Of a stretch of 23,836 bases of DNA, positions 13,949 to 21,387 are shown piece after piece. The DNA is from GCA-002780795 sp964545385 (GTDB lineage Bacteria > Patescibacteriota > Microgenomatia > UBA1406 > GWC2-37-13): assembly GCA_964545385.1 (NCBI GenBank), contig CAZJFG010000011.1, positions 1-23,836 of the forward strand, written 5' to 3'. Within the stretch, counting starts at the first letter, position 1. Each line of letters opens with the position of its first letter. The position numbers and the translations under genes are program-made. Below the pieces are notes generated by a model that saw nothing but the letters and a program-made list of their open reading frames with translations, searched no databases and was not told the origin of the DNA.

Positions 13949-14723
13949 CCAAACCTTTATCAAGTATTTTTTCAAAACTTTTTCGCAGCCAAAAAATTGA
14001 AATTAAAAGAAAAAAAATATTTAAAATAAAACTTGCCAGAATTTTGTTCCAATCCAAGGATCCTTTATCAATTATTTCTCGAATTCCTTCAAAGACATAA
14101 CTGGTCGGGATAAACATTGCCACTTTCTGTGCCCAGGCGGGGAGTGTCGACAGAGGATAGGATATCGCCGAAAAAGGCGAAATGAGCATAAGCCCTCCCC
14201 AGGCAAAGGTTTGGATTTTCGTTCCGTAACGTAAAATTAAACCTATCAAAAAAAATCCGACCCACCAGCCGGTTATAATCAACATCAGTCCAAATGGAAT
14301 AATATAAAATCCGAATTGGTAAAAATTTATTTTATACAAAATATAAGCGACAACCGAAGCAAACGACAAACTTAAAACCGCCTTGATCACGCCAATTATC
14401 AGAAGCGATAGTATCCATTCGCCAAGTTTTATCGGTGAACTGAATATATTGATTAGGTTTTTATTCCAGATTTCCTCCAGGGTGTTGACAGTAATTTCAT
14501 ACTGACTACGCCAAACGATAATCCAAAATAAAATTCCGGAAATTACAATCATGATGATCTTTGATGAGCCGACCGAGCTGGTTTGGCGAAAATAGGCGCT
14601 TGTTAATCCCCACAACAGAAGATCCATCGTCGGCCAGTAAAAGACATCAGACATCCGATCCAGACTGTGTCTGAAATAATAGAAATACCTTAGTATCATT
14701 GCCCAAACTCTGTTTATTTTCAT
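13935..14723 (-). CDS. ABC-2 type transporter permease
   Basis: 262 residues, six membrane helices. The N-terminal YFYYFRHSLDRMSDVFYWPTMDLLLWG, the inner helix region WRSQYEITVNTLEEIWNKNLINIFSSPI, and LISPFSAISYPLSTLPAWAQKVAMFIPTSYVFEGIRE before the last helices are hallmarks of ABC-2 permeases of the NodJ/DrrB kind. With its ATPase, which overlaps it by 4 nt, it would export a lipid, polysaccharide, drug or peptide. The position next to wall and glycan genes makes an envelope component plausible, but nothing in the sequence fixes the cargo. Confidence 0.9.
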   Translation of the reverse strand: MKINRVWAMILRYFYYFRHSLDRMSDVFYWPTMDLLLWGLTSAYFRQTSSVGSSKIIMIVISGILFWIIVWRSQYEITVNTLEEIWNKNLINIFSSPIKLGEWILSLLIIGVIKAVLSLSFASVVAYILYKINFYQFGFYIIPFGLMLIITGWWVGFFLIGLILRYGTKIQTFAWGGLMLISPFSAISYPLSTLPAWAQKVAMFIPTSYVFEGIREIIDKGSLDWNKILASFILNIFFLLISIFWLRKSFEKILDKGLVKVF

Positions 14724-15610
14724 GCCTTTGCTTTGTGTAAAAAATAATCTTCAAGTGTTGGTTTTTCAATGCTGATCTGATCATAAGTAACTCCGCGATC
14801 CATCAGGGTTCGCAAAAAATCTGGGATTTCCTTTTCGCGAAGATCAATAATAATATAACGACCTTCAAAGTTGTATTTTTTCTTTTGGTTTTCACAGATT
14901 TCGATCGTTCTTTTTAAGCCGTCAGCCACATTGAGTTCGACATGACAAATTTTCAAGGTTTTAGCCAAATTTCCAGGCGTATCGTCGTCAACAATACGAC
15001 CCTGATTAATAAAAATCACCCGATCACAAAGATCTTCGACTTCTGTCATATTGTGTGAAGTGAAAAGGATGGAAACATTAAATTTTTTCCGCTGATTAAG
15101 CAGAAAATTTCGGATATACTCGGCTGTCTCTGGATCCAAGGAGGCCGTCGGCTCATCCAAAAGCAACACTCTTGGAAAATTGATCATCGCCTTGGCCAAG
15201 TTTACCCGTGTTACCTGGCCGGAAGACAGATCTTTCATCTGTTGATTCATCAGTTTTTCCAAGCGGAAAATACCGGCTAATTTGTTTATTCTTTGCCTTC
15301 TATCTTTAATCGCATAAAGATAGGAAAAAAATGTCAAGTTCTCTTTGACAGTCAGGTTCCAAGGCAAATTGGTATAGGTCGAGGAAAAGTTAACCTGTTC
15401 GAGAACTTCCTCCCGATATTTTTTTAAATCCATACCGAAGTATTTTATCTCACCGGAGGTAGGCATCATCACTCCAAGTAGCATTTGAATAGTTGTGGTT
15501 TTTCCAGCACCGTTTGGCCCCAAAAAACCTAAAATCTCACCCTCCTTTAGAATAAAGGAAACATTGGAAACCGCATTAAACTGTCCAAACTTTTTGAACA
15601 GATTTTTCAC
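14720..15610 (-). CDS. ABC transporter ATP-binding protein (ABC-2 exporter)
   Basis: 296 residues from a GTG at 15610. Walker A is GFLGPNGAGKTTTIQML, the signature is LSSGQVTRVNLAKAM (LSSGQ), Walker B is RVLLLDEPTASLDPE, and the switch His lies in LFTSHNMTEVEDL. A C-terminal domain of about 80 residues follows, as in DrrA/NatA-type exporters, ending YDQISIEKPTLEDYFL. The GTG start drops the first strand normally seen in these ATPases. The codons just upstream read ATA GAT ATT CTG CAA GTG, giving IDILQVKNLF, which fits the family start, and the ATA lies 7 nt after a TATAAT box. An AUA start on a leaderless mRNA is therefore possible. Confidence 0.94.
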   Translation of the reverse strand: MKNLFKKFGQFNAVSNVSFILKEGEILGFLGPNGAGKTTTIQMLLGVMMPTSGEIKYFGMDLKKYREEVLEQVNFSSTYTNLPWNLTVKENLTFFSYLYAIKDRRQRINKLAGIFRLEKLMNQQMKDLSSGQVTRVNLAKAMINFPRVLLLDEPTASLDPETAEYIRNFLLNQRKKFNVSILFTSHNMTEVEDLCDRVIFINQGRIVDDDTPGNLAKTLKICHVELNVADGLKRTIEICENQKKKYNFEGRYIIIDLREKEIPDFLRTLMDRGVTYDQISIEKPTLEDYFLHKAKA

Positions 15611-15632
15611 TTGCAGAATATCTATAAGACAA

Positions 15633-15638
15633 ATTATA
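15633..15638 (-). promoter_or_regulatory. -10 box of the ABC exporter operon
   Basis: TATAAT on the minus strand. Its end is 7 nt from an in-frame ATA at 15625 but 22 nt from the GTG at 15610. Confidence 0.6.
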
Positions 15639-15691
15639 GCAGTTCTTTTGTTCTATACCTTAGAAATTAAGTGATTATCGGCAGATATATT

Positions 15692-16960
15692 TTATGATAT
15701 CGTCAGAACTCTTATTTGGGGAATTTTTAAATCTTTAGCAAGATCAATCCAAACTCTTGAATTTGGGTTCAATATCGTATAACTCAAGTTGTCAATTATC
15801 GGAGGAATTAAAGTATATTCCGCTTTTGGGGTGGAATTTCGTTTTTCCAAATTGCTTTCAACCATCACTCTTAAAATCCCAGATGTTTCCCTTAACAGAT
15901 CAAACGCATAATTACAAATCAATCCATCTCTGATCCTAAGTAGGTTTTTATAAGGAAAACTATTAGATATATGTCTACTTAATTGGTCATTGCGGATCTT
16001 GCTTTTATCAATAGAAGAAATATCAACAAGTTTGCTGACAAGTCTATTGTGCCCTAAATCTTCATTTCCTTCCATTGCACTTAATATATACTGGGTGCCA
16101 ATAAGATTAAATGCTTGCGTAATCCTTATAGATGGTGAAAAACGAGAATTATAAGTTTTCTTGCTCCAAACAAGTTTTTGTATATCCTCTTCATTTAAAA
16201 TTTCACCTATATGGTTTTGAGGAATGTATTGACTACAGAATTCTCGTGCATCAACAAACATTTTCCAAGCAAATTCTTTGCCTTCAGCAGTATAGGCATC
16301 AAGTAAAGCCCTTTTTGCCGCCAAAAGTATATTGGCCAAAGCAGATTCCTGCCACATAGGCATACCAATATCCCCATAGTCACCACTTACAATAGGTATG
16401 TTACGGTTTACAGAAAAATCAAAAGTTCTTTGAATATTTCCAAGTCTCGCATCAGCTTCTTGAACAACCTGCAGCATATCAATAAGTTTTTTTCTGTCAA
16501 TTTGCGAAAACACTTCACTAGATATATTTGGCCAATCAATTATTACTCCCGGTGCCAAACCTGGGACCCCAAAAATCTCTGCGCTAATAGACCTGTCTAT
16601 CCCGGACCGTCTCATAACTTCTGGAAAATAACGATTTGTCGCATCGTGATTTAAAACAATAAACTGTACGATTGCTTCCTCGACAGGGTTTAAATCCAGC
16701 TTTGCTTCTTTAAAATTATTTAAAAAAGCATAGGGCTGTTCCCACTGCGTGACAGACCAAAAAAGCTCTTTATTTGGATGACCACAATCGTGTGTTAACG
16801 CAGCAATCTCTATGAGATTACGATCTTGTTGACTGAATTTTCTTTTATATTCAGGCAGTTTACTTATATGTAATGCCAAATCAGCAGTTTGGACGGCGTG
16901 TTCCTTGCAATGAGTTGTTATATGTGGCTTTTTTTCCAATAGTTCAATTCTATTTACCAT
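15692..16960 (-). CDS. HD-domain metal-dependent phosphohydrolase, unknown substrate
   Basis: 422 residues. The N-terminal half carries an HD domain: His21 in THCKEHAVQTADLALH, His57-Asp58 in ALTHDCGHP, a further His-Asp in VLNHDATNRYF and a late Asp in VQEADARLGN, as expected for the H-HD-D metal site. These enzymes cut phosphoesters of nucleotides or cyclic dinucleotides. The C-terminal half (about 200-422) is predicted soluble and matches nothing I recognise; it has no GGDEF, RelA or nucleotidyltransferase motif. There is no membrane helix. It stands alone, between the ABC operon and the large gene-poor stretch, with TATATC 11 nt before the ATG. An acquired or stress-related gene is possible. 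Confidence 0.72.
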   Translation of the reverse strand: MVNRIELLEKKPHITTHCKEHAVQTADLALHISKLPEYKRKFSQQDRNLIEIAALTHDCGHPNKELFWSVTQWEQPYAFLNNFKEAKLDLNPVEEAIVQFIVLNHDATNRYFPEVMRRSGIDRSISAEIFGVPGLAPGVIIDWPNISSEVFSQIDRKKLIDMLQVVQEADARLGNIQRTFDFSVNRNIPIVSGDYGDIGMPMWQESALANILLAAKRALLDAYTAEGKEFAWKMFVDAREFCSQYIPQNHIGEILNEEDIQKLVWSKKTYNSRFSPSIRITQAFNLIGTQYILSAMEGNEDLGHNRLVSKLVDISSIDKSKIRNDQLSRHISNSFPYKNLLRIRDGLICNYAFDLLRETSGILRVMVESNLEKRNSTPKAEYTLIPPIIDNLSYTILNPNSRVWIDLAKDLKIPQIRVLTIS

Positions 16961-17250
16961 ATTAAGCGTCTGATATAGGCCAAAAGCATAGCAGAAAAAA
17001 AAATAAAATCAATATTTTGTCAACTCACCTGCCAATAAATATCCGGGGTATAGAGGAGTATAGAGCGTTACAGCAGACTAAAATTGCAAAAACCAGGGGA
17101 GACTGCAACCTAAAAACAACCAAAAAGAGACAAGGGAATAATGAGAGATAAATAAGTAATTAATTAATGTGAAATAAAAAATATTTTATTGAAAATTGCA
17201 AATTGTAAATTGCAAATTTTTAGACACTTCTCTTCCATCAGCCTTGCGTA

Positions 17251-17278
17251 ACATCGTAAAAGGTACAATTTACGACGT
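17251..17278. promoter_or_regulatory. 11-6-11 inverted repeat, candidate tyrosine-recombinase core site
   Basis: The arms ACATCGTAAAA (17251-17261) and ATTTACGACGT (17268-17278) are complementary at 9 of 11 positions and flank GGTACA. The inner TCGTAAA/TTTACGA is perfect. Arm and centre sizes equal those of XerCD dif sites. It also forms a hairpin in RNA, so other roles are possible. Confidence 0.35.
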
Positions 17279-17540
17279 TATATATCCTATTACTCTCAAA
17301 TATGTATACGCTATTTTTTAGAGGACAACTCTTTTTTTTAACAAAGATTAGACGTTTTTTAAGAAAGACATTTGATCCACATTATTCTTTAATAATAAAG
17401 ATTATCCTTATTTTAGATAACCCTTCTCTACAAACGCGAATTTGGCAAAATGAATATATCAAATTTAGACTATTTTATTGCGCTAAACAGCTATTTTTGA
17501 AGCTAAGAATATATTAAACAGATATTTAATAGAACAGTGA

Positions 17541-17566
17541 ATTTAGATTGTCATATAAATCTAAAT
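17541..17566. repeat. Hairpin repeat, copy A
   Basis: ATTTAGATT (17541-17549) pairs perfectly with AATCTAAAT (17558-17566), 9 bp with an 8-nt loop. It matches copy B at 21 of 26 positions. Confidence 0.7.
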
Positions 17567-17576
17567 ATTAAAAAAC

Positions 17577-17679
17577 GAGGCTAAAAAAAAGCGTGGATAC
17601 TCTCCAGAGTATATTAATATTTAGACTGTAATAATAATCTAATTTAACTATCTAGCCTCATTTTATATCAATTATCCAC
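17577..17679. ncRNA. Possible structured RNA element with interleaved stems
   Basis: GAGGCTA (17577-17583) pairs with TAGCCTC (17653-17659), and GTGGATA (17593-17599) with TATCCAC (17673-17679). The order 1-2-1'-2' would make a pseudoknot. A competing short hairpin ATACTC-TCCA-GAGTAT lies at 17597-17612. No promoter or T-tract was found that clearly bounds a transcript. Confidence 0.3.
17619..17644. repeat. Hairpin repeat, copy B
   Basis: A direct, slightly degenerate copy of the element at 17541, with TTAGA/TCTAA able to pair around a 12-nt loop. Confidence 0.6.
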
Positions 17680-17680
17680 A
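17672..17680 (+). promoter_or_regulatory. DnaA-box match
   Basis: TTATCCACA, identical to the consensus DnaA box. A weaker inverted match, CGTGGATAC, lies at 17592-17600. No dnaA or dnaN gene is nearby. Confidence 0.3.
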
Positions 17681-17784
17681 TCAACTGGGACATACACTTT
17701 GGAGCATAGTAATAACCTGTTTCTTCACTTTTAGCCTTGATTTATTTAGGTTTGTTTGTAAATTGAAAATTTCACTAAGTACAT

Positions 17785-17811
17785 CCTATAGTTTTAATAA
17801 ACTACTATAGG
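17785..17811. other. Perfect 8-bp inverted repeat
   Basis: CCTATAGT (17785-17792) and ACTATAGG (17804-17811) flank an AT-rich 11-nt loop. Neither strand has a following T-tract, so it is not a clear terminator. Confidence 0.45.
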
Positions 17812-17903
17812 TTATTCATTCACGTCCGTTTATTTTCAAGAATTAATACTCCAATCCAAAAAGCCCTCTTCCCTCTTCTCTACTTTTTAAGGTATCGGTC
17901 TTT

Positions 17904-18725
17904 TTATTTAATGGCAAGTAAAGTAATTAAAAAAACAAATCCCAAGACAAATAAATATTCGCGAACTGTTTCCTTAAACAGTCGCTGATCAAGATAGCTA
18001 TAAATCAATCCCCCTAAACTGTAATAAGAAGCCGACAAAAATAAAGCAATGATCGTCCCCCGTATCGACAGAAAAGAAAAAATAATCGTTACTTCAACCA
18101 AAACGATTGTCGTCAACATGGAATAAGAATAGATCTCTCGATCAAAATGGGATGGCATCTTTACACTCCAGTAAAGCTGAAGGCTTAAAAGAAAAGTAAT
18201 TACGCCTGTAATCAATCCATTGATCAAAAAACTGAGATGAAAAGAAAGCAAATTGTTGAAAAGTAAAAAAATAATGATTGTGTGGAAAAAAAAGTTTACG
18301 GAAAAAGCCGCCCTATAAAGTTGAAGGCTTTTCTCCATCTTGACGTTGAAAATGTTTGAGGCTAAAAGATTTGCGTAGATCGAAATGCCATAGAAAATAA
18401 TAAAAGGTATTCTTGTCAACCATCGCACCGGAAAGAGAAAGTAAAAGAGATAATAGGCTATCGTAAGACTAACAGGAACAATAAACAAACTGAACCATTC
18501 AATATCCTCTATCCCCTCGATAATAGCAAACAAAGTAAAAAAGTAACTTGATACAATAAGCACAGGAATAAAAACGAGTGCCTTGTCAAAAAAGAAAAAA
18601 GTAGCCAAAAGCATTATGCTAGAAAGGATTAAAGAACTTGCTACAAACCTTACCCTCTTCTCTATTTTTAAAACTTTTTTTGCAAAAGATGAAAAGATGT
18701 TTCTAATGAATTTCATAGTTGGCAA
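17904..18725 (-). CDS. Polytopic membrane protein, unknown function
   Basis: 273 residues, about eight membrane helices after a basic N-terminus (FIRNIFSSFAKKVLKIEKRVR). Notable loops are FAIIEGIEDIEW, FPVRWLTRIP and SVKMPSHFDREIYSYS, the last with charged residues between helices. The end, SYLDQRLFKETVREYLFVLGF, is amphipathic then hydrophobic. It resembles conserved hypothetical membrane proteins of CPR genomes downstream of yebC, but I cannot name the family with confidence. The start overlaps the yebC stop (by 23 nt from the first ATG, by 14 nt from the ATG at 18716), so translation is likely coupled. Confidence 0.78.
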   Translation of the reverse strand: MPTMKFIRNIFSSFAKKVLKIEKRVRFVASSLILSSIMLLATFFFFDKALVFIPVLIVSSYFFTLFAIIEGIEDIEWFSLFIVPVSLTIAYYLFYFLFPVRWLTRIPFIIFYGISIYANLLASNIFNVKMEKSLQLYRAAFSVNFFFHTIIIFLLFNNLLSFHLSFLINGLITGVITFLLSLQLYWSVKMPSHFDREIYSYSMLTTIVLVEVTIIFSFLSIRGTIIALFLSASYYSLGGLIYSYLDQRLFKETVREYLFVLGFVFLITLLAIK

Positions 18726-19425
18726 AAACTCGTTGAACGTCGTCTAATTGTTCCAAGGCTTCTACAAGTTCTACTACTTTATTATATAAACTTTTGTCAT
18801 CTATGCTTATTAGGGTTTGAGGCTTGTAATCAAGTTCGGCAGGTGAAGCAACAATATCCCCTAAATAATCTTTTATCTTTCCTAAGTTTTCGTAAGGGAA
18901 AAATATTAAAAATGACTGTTCGTCTTCTTCAAGATCGAAAGCTTTTATTTTGTCCGAAAATTCGTAGATTTTATCTTCCTCCGTTTGATTTTTATTAATA
19001 CTGATAACTCCGCAGCGCTGAAAAAGATAACCAACCGCGCCCTTGTTACCCAATTTCCCTTGATGACGCTCCAGAATACTTCGCACTTCTGTCAAAGTTC
19101 TATTGGGATTATCTGTTGTTGAATAGATAATAAGTGCTACTCCACCAGGTGCGAATCCTTCGTAAACAACCTCCTTAATCTCTGTTTTATCCGGGCCACT
19201 TGCCCGCCCGATTGCCCGCTCTATATTGTCTTTGGGCATATTAAACTGTTTTGCCTTATCAATCGCCAAACGCAGTTTTATATTGTTGTTCGGATCGGTT
19301 ATTCCTCCGCCATCAAGCACCGAAAGCGTAATCAATCGGGAAAGTTTGGAAAAAATATTGCCTCGAATCTTATCTTTAGTTTCTTTTCCTCTTTTAATTT
19401 TTGACCATTTATTGTGTCCTGACAT
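18703..19425 (-). CDS. yebC: YebC/TACO1 family protein
   Basis: 240 residues starting with the hallmark MSGHNKWSKIKRGKE at 19425; an in-frame GTG at 19431 lies before the predicted transcription start and is rejected. Further family blocks are IFSKLSRLITLSV, LRLAIDKAKQFNMPKDNIERAI, YEGFAPGGVALII and the acidic second domain. Length and all three domains are normal. The family was described as transcriptional regulators (PmpR), but bacterial YebC and mitochondrial TACO1 are now linked to ribosomes translating difficult tracts such as polyproline. The Pro-rich surface protein at 9009 could be a beneficiary (inference). A TATAAT ends 7 nt before the ATG, a clear leaderless promoter. Confidence 0.95.
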   Translation of the reverse strand: MSGHNKWSKIKRGKETKDKIRGNIFSKLSRLITLSVLDGGGITDPNNNIKLRLAIDKAKQFNMPKDNIERAIGRASGPDKTEIKEVVYEGFAPGGVALIIYSTTDNPNRTLTEVRSILERHQGKLGNKGAVGYLFQRCGVISINKNQTEEDKIYEFSDKIKAFDLEEDEQSFLIFFPYENLGKIKDYLGDIVASPAELDYKPQTLISIDDKSLYNKVVELVEALEQLDDVQRVFANYEIH

Positions 19426-19432
19426 TTCCACT

Positions 19433-19438
19433 ATTATA
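19433..19438 (-). promoter_or_regulatory. -10 box of yebC
   Basis: TATAAT on the minus strand, ending 7 nt before the ATG at 19425. It decides the start codon, since the upstream GTG at 19431 would not be transcribed in frame. Confidence 0.65.
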
Positions 19439-19494
19439 CTTGACTTTTAAACAATTTAAAATATACTTGTGGTTTACAAGAATTAAATTAGTGT

Positions 19495-19500
19495 TAATAT
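19495..19500 (+). promoter_or_regulatory. -10 box of TPR gene
   Basis: TAATAT preceded by TGT (extended -10) ends 7 nt before the ATG at 19508. Confidence 0.5.
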
Positions 19501-19507
19501 TAAATTT

Positions 19508-20287
19508 ATGACTGAAATCGAAGCTCTTGAACAAAATGCCATAAACGCCGCCATCAATTTACAATGGCAGATAGCAATAAAACTGAACAAAAAAATTTTG
19601 GTTAAGGAAAAAAAGAACCTGGACGCATTACTACGCCTTGCTTATGCTTACCTCCAGACTAGAGACTTTATTAGGGCAAAAAAAATATACAACCAAGTCC
19701 TCAAAATCCAGTCAACCAACTCTGTCGCTAAAGAAAATATAGAAAGAATTAAAATTCTTCAATCTAAAAAAGTTAAAAAGAACAATACCGGAAAGATTCT
19801 TTTTGATCCTGATCTTTTTTTAGAGTCAACCGGAAAAACAAAAAGCGTCAAACTCGTTAATCTCGGCCAAAAAAATATTCTGGCACAACTTATGATCGGT
19901 GAAGAAGTTACTCTTAAGGCTAAAAAAAGAAAAGTGGAGATAAGAACAAAAAATAATGAATATATTGGTAGCTTGCCGGACGATCTATCCAAAAGACTAC
20001 GTCTTTTTATAAGAGCAGGCAGTTCTTATTCTGCACATGTTAAGGAAAATTCAATAAACAGTATCATTATTTTTATAAAGGAGATTGAAAAAGGAAAAAA
20101 AGTGGCCGGTTTTATTTCTTTCCCGGTTAATCTGACGACCAATATCAGCAAAATTGGCGAAGAATTGGAAGAAGAAAACGAAGATGCTGCTTCGGAACTT
20201 GATCTTGAAAAAATTGCCGAAACAATTGAAACCGAAGAAAAGGAAACTTTACTTTACCAGCAAGAGGAATCGGACGAAGAAGAATAA
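19508..20287 (+). CDS. TPR-containing cytoplasmic protein with acidic tail
   Basis: 259 residues without signal or membrane helix. Residues 1-80 are two to three TPR-like helical hairpins (NLQWQIAIKLNKKILVKEKKN, LRLAYAYLQTRDFIRAKKIYNQVLKIQ). A linker leads to a compact beta-rich region (about 115-215) with VTLKAKKRKVEIRTKNNEYIGSLPDDLSKRLRLFI, resembling small barrel domains that bind nucleic acid or sense damage (HIRAN-like in outline only). The last 50 residues are strongly acidic (EELEEENEDAASELDLEKI, ESDEEE). Function unknown; a partner-binding or nucleic-acid-linked scaffold is a reasonable guess. It is divergent from yebC and has a leaderless-type promoter. Confidence 0.75.
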   Translation: MTEIEALEQNAINAAINLQWQIAIKLNKKILVKEKKNLDALLRLAYAYLQTRDFIRAKKIYNQVLKIQSTNSVAKENIERIKILQSKKVKKNNTGKILFDPDLFLESTGKTKSVKLVNLGQKNILAQLMIGEEVTLKAKKRKVEIRTKNNEYIGSLPDDLSKRLRLFIRAGSSYSAHVKENSINSIIIFIKEIEKGKKVAGFISFPVNLTTNISKIGEELEEENEDAASELDLEKIAETIETEEKETLLYQQEESDEEE

Positions 20288-20288
20288 A

Positions 20289-20453
20289 CTAATGATGGTA
20301 GTGTTTAATTTTATTTTTAAAAAAAACAATTGTCCCTTTTTTTCCTTTAAAATCGACAAGCCCCCTTATTTCTTTTGGGACTTCAAAATCGCGCATCGAC
20401 AAAAAAGCCAAAATAAAAGAAATTAGTATTATTAATAAAAATATTATTGGCAC
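20289..20453 (-). CDS. Small single-pass membrane protein (54 residues)
   Basis: Short frame from a GTG at 20453 to a TAG at 20289-20291. It starts with a clear membrane helix (PIIFLLIILISFILAFL), followed by a polar domain RDFEVPKEIRGLVDFKGKK and the strand GTIVFFKNKIKHYHH ending in a His-rich tail. It fits exactly in the space between the LytR_C gene (31 nt upstream) and the convergent TPR gene (1 nt apart), the packing expected of a real gene in this genome. An alternative start is the ATG at MRDFEV, which would remove the helix. No family is recognised. Most likely the last gene of the leftward operon. Confidence 0.5.
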   Translation of the reverse strand: MPIIFLLIILISFILAFLSMRDFEVPKEIRGLVDFKGKKGTIVFFKNKIKHYHH

Positions 20454-20484
20454 TTTAAACTTTTTATTTTGAACTTTTAACTAT

Positions 20485-21387
20485 TTAACTCCCCCATTCT
20501 TTTTCTTTCTGTCCCAGTTCCAAAATTATATCGTAAGGATTGGTGTTTTTCTTTTTTTTCGGACAATCTAGGAAGCTTGCCAAAACTTCGGTCGTTTTCA
20601 AACTTTGTTTGTTGTCTTCAAAGACAACACAGTCTTTTACGGTTTGTTTATAAGAAATATCAACCACTCGAATACCTTCACCTTCTATTATCTTGCTTAA
20701 TAAAACAGCATTATCTTCGGAATTCGAGTAAACTATTTGAACAGCGGCTTTTTCCTGTCTCATACTCTCCTGATAGAAAAAACCAAGTTGATCGTCGTAA
20801 AATTTTTTCTCGTCAAAATAAATATCTCCTTGTTCTTTTTTTACGGGTAAAGTCGGAATTTGAACAAAGTTATTTTTTTGTTTACGTAAAAAAAGACTAA
20901 AAATATAAATTCTATCAATAAGTGAAGCATTTGTTTTTTTTAGAAAGATATCTTTGAATTCCGGAAAGAAAACTACTTTTTTGGCCTGACCAAAATAAAT
21001 ATCGTTTTTTGGAGAGTAAAAATAAAGGTCAATAAAAGAACCGGAAGTATTTGAAAAAGCTTTCTTGAAAATATCCGGATTCTTTTCTAAAGAAACCAGT
21101 TTACCAAGCGCACCCAAGCGATAGTATCCAAATCCGCCCGGCACAAAGATTTTGATGTCAGCCGGATATGAGATAAAGTAATTTACTCCATCTTGAAATC
21201 CAAAAGAATAAAAAGCCGTTTCCTCGCCGTAAAAAACAATATTAAGCCTATCCCTTTTCTTAAAAAATAAAGAATCCCGTAAAGATACAAATAAAAAATA
21301 AAAGATCAACAAAGCTATAAATACCTTGACCATTTTTAATTTATGATCTTGGCTTTTGGTTTTAGACTTTTGATTATGTTTTTTCAT
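20485..21387 (-). CDS. Membrane-anchored protein with LytR_C-like C-terminal domain
   Basis: 300 residues. A basic N-terminus is followed by one membrane helix (VKVFIALLIFYFLFVSL, about 20-37). The outer part has a first domain with LNIVFYGEETAFYSFGF and PADIKIFVPGGFGYYRLGALGKL, reminiscent of a reduced LCP (LytR-CpsA-Psr) domain but without its catalytic Arg/Asp set. The final domain (about 215-295) reads VQIVYSNSEDNAVLLSKIIEGEGIRVVDI and ends PYDIILELGQKEK, which matches the LytR_C fold usually found behind LCP enzymes. LCP proteins attach glycopolymers to the wall; this one may be a non-catalytic or diverged relative. It starts 4 nt inside the end of the antiporter gene. Confidence 0.7.
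   Translation of the reverse strand: MKKHNQKSKTKSQDHKLKMVKVFIALLIFYFLFVSLRDSLFFKKRDRLNIVFYGEETAFYSFGFQDGVNYFISYPADIKIFVPGGFGYYRLGALGKLVSLEKNPDIFKKAFSNTSGSFIDLYFYSPKNDIYFGQAKKVVFFPEFKDIFLKKTNASLIDRIYIFSLFLRKQKNNFVQIPTLPVKKEQGDIYFDEKKFYDDQLGFFYQESMRQEKAAVQIVYSNSEDNAVLLSKIIEGEGIRVVDISYKQTVKDCVVFEDNKQSLKTTEVLASFLDCPKKKKNTNPYDIILELGQKEKEWGS

Larger units (their letters stand above)
16961..17903. other. Gene-poor, hairpin-rich intergenic region
   Basis: 943 nt with no convincing protein gene; the 71-codon frame at 17302-17517 looks like random AT-rich sequence. It contains TTGCAA-rich tracts (17187-17218), a symmetric 11-6-11 element (17251-17278), two related hairpins (17541-17566, 17619-17644), interleaved inverted repeats (17577-17679), an exact DnaA box (17672-17680) and another hairpin (17785-17811). 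By contrast most other spacers here are under 170 nt. It may hold a noncoding RNA, a recombination site or a replication-related element. Confidence 0.55.

Noticed and set aside
17302..17517. 71-codon plus-strand frame in the gene-poor region
   Set aside because: Composition is that of random AT-rich DNA (aromatic and Lys/Arg mix, no pattern), the promoter spacing seen at other genes is missing, and no domain is visible.
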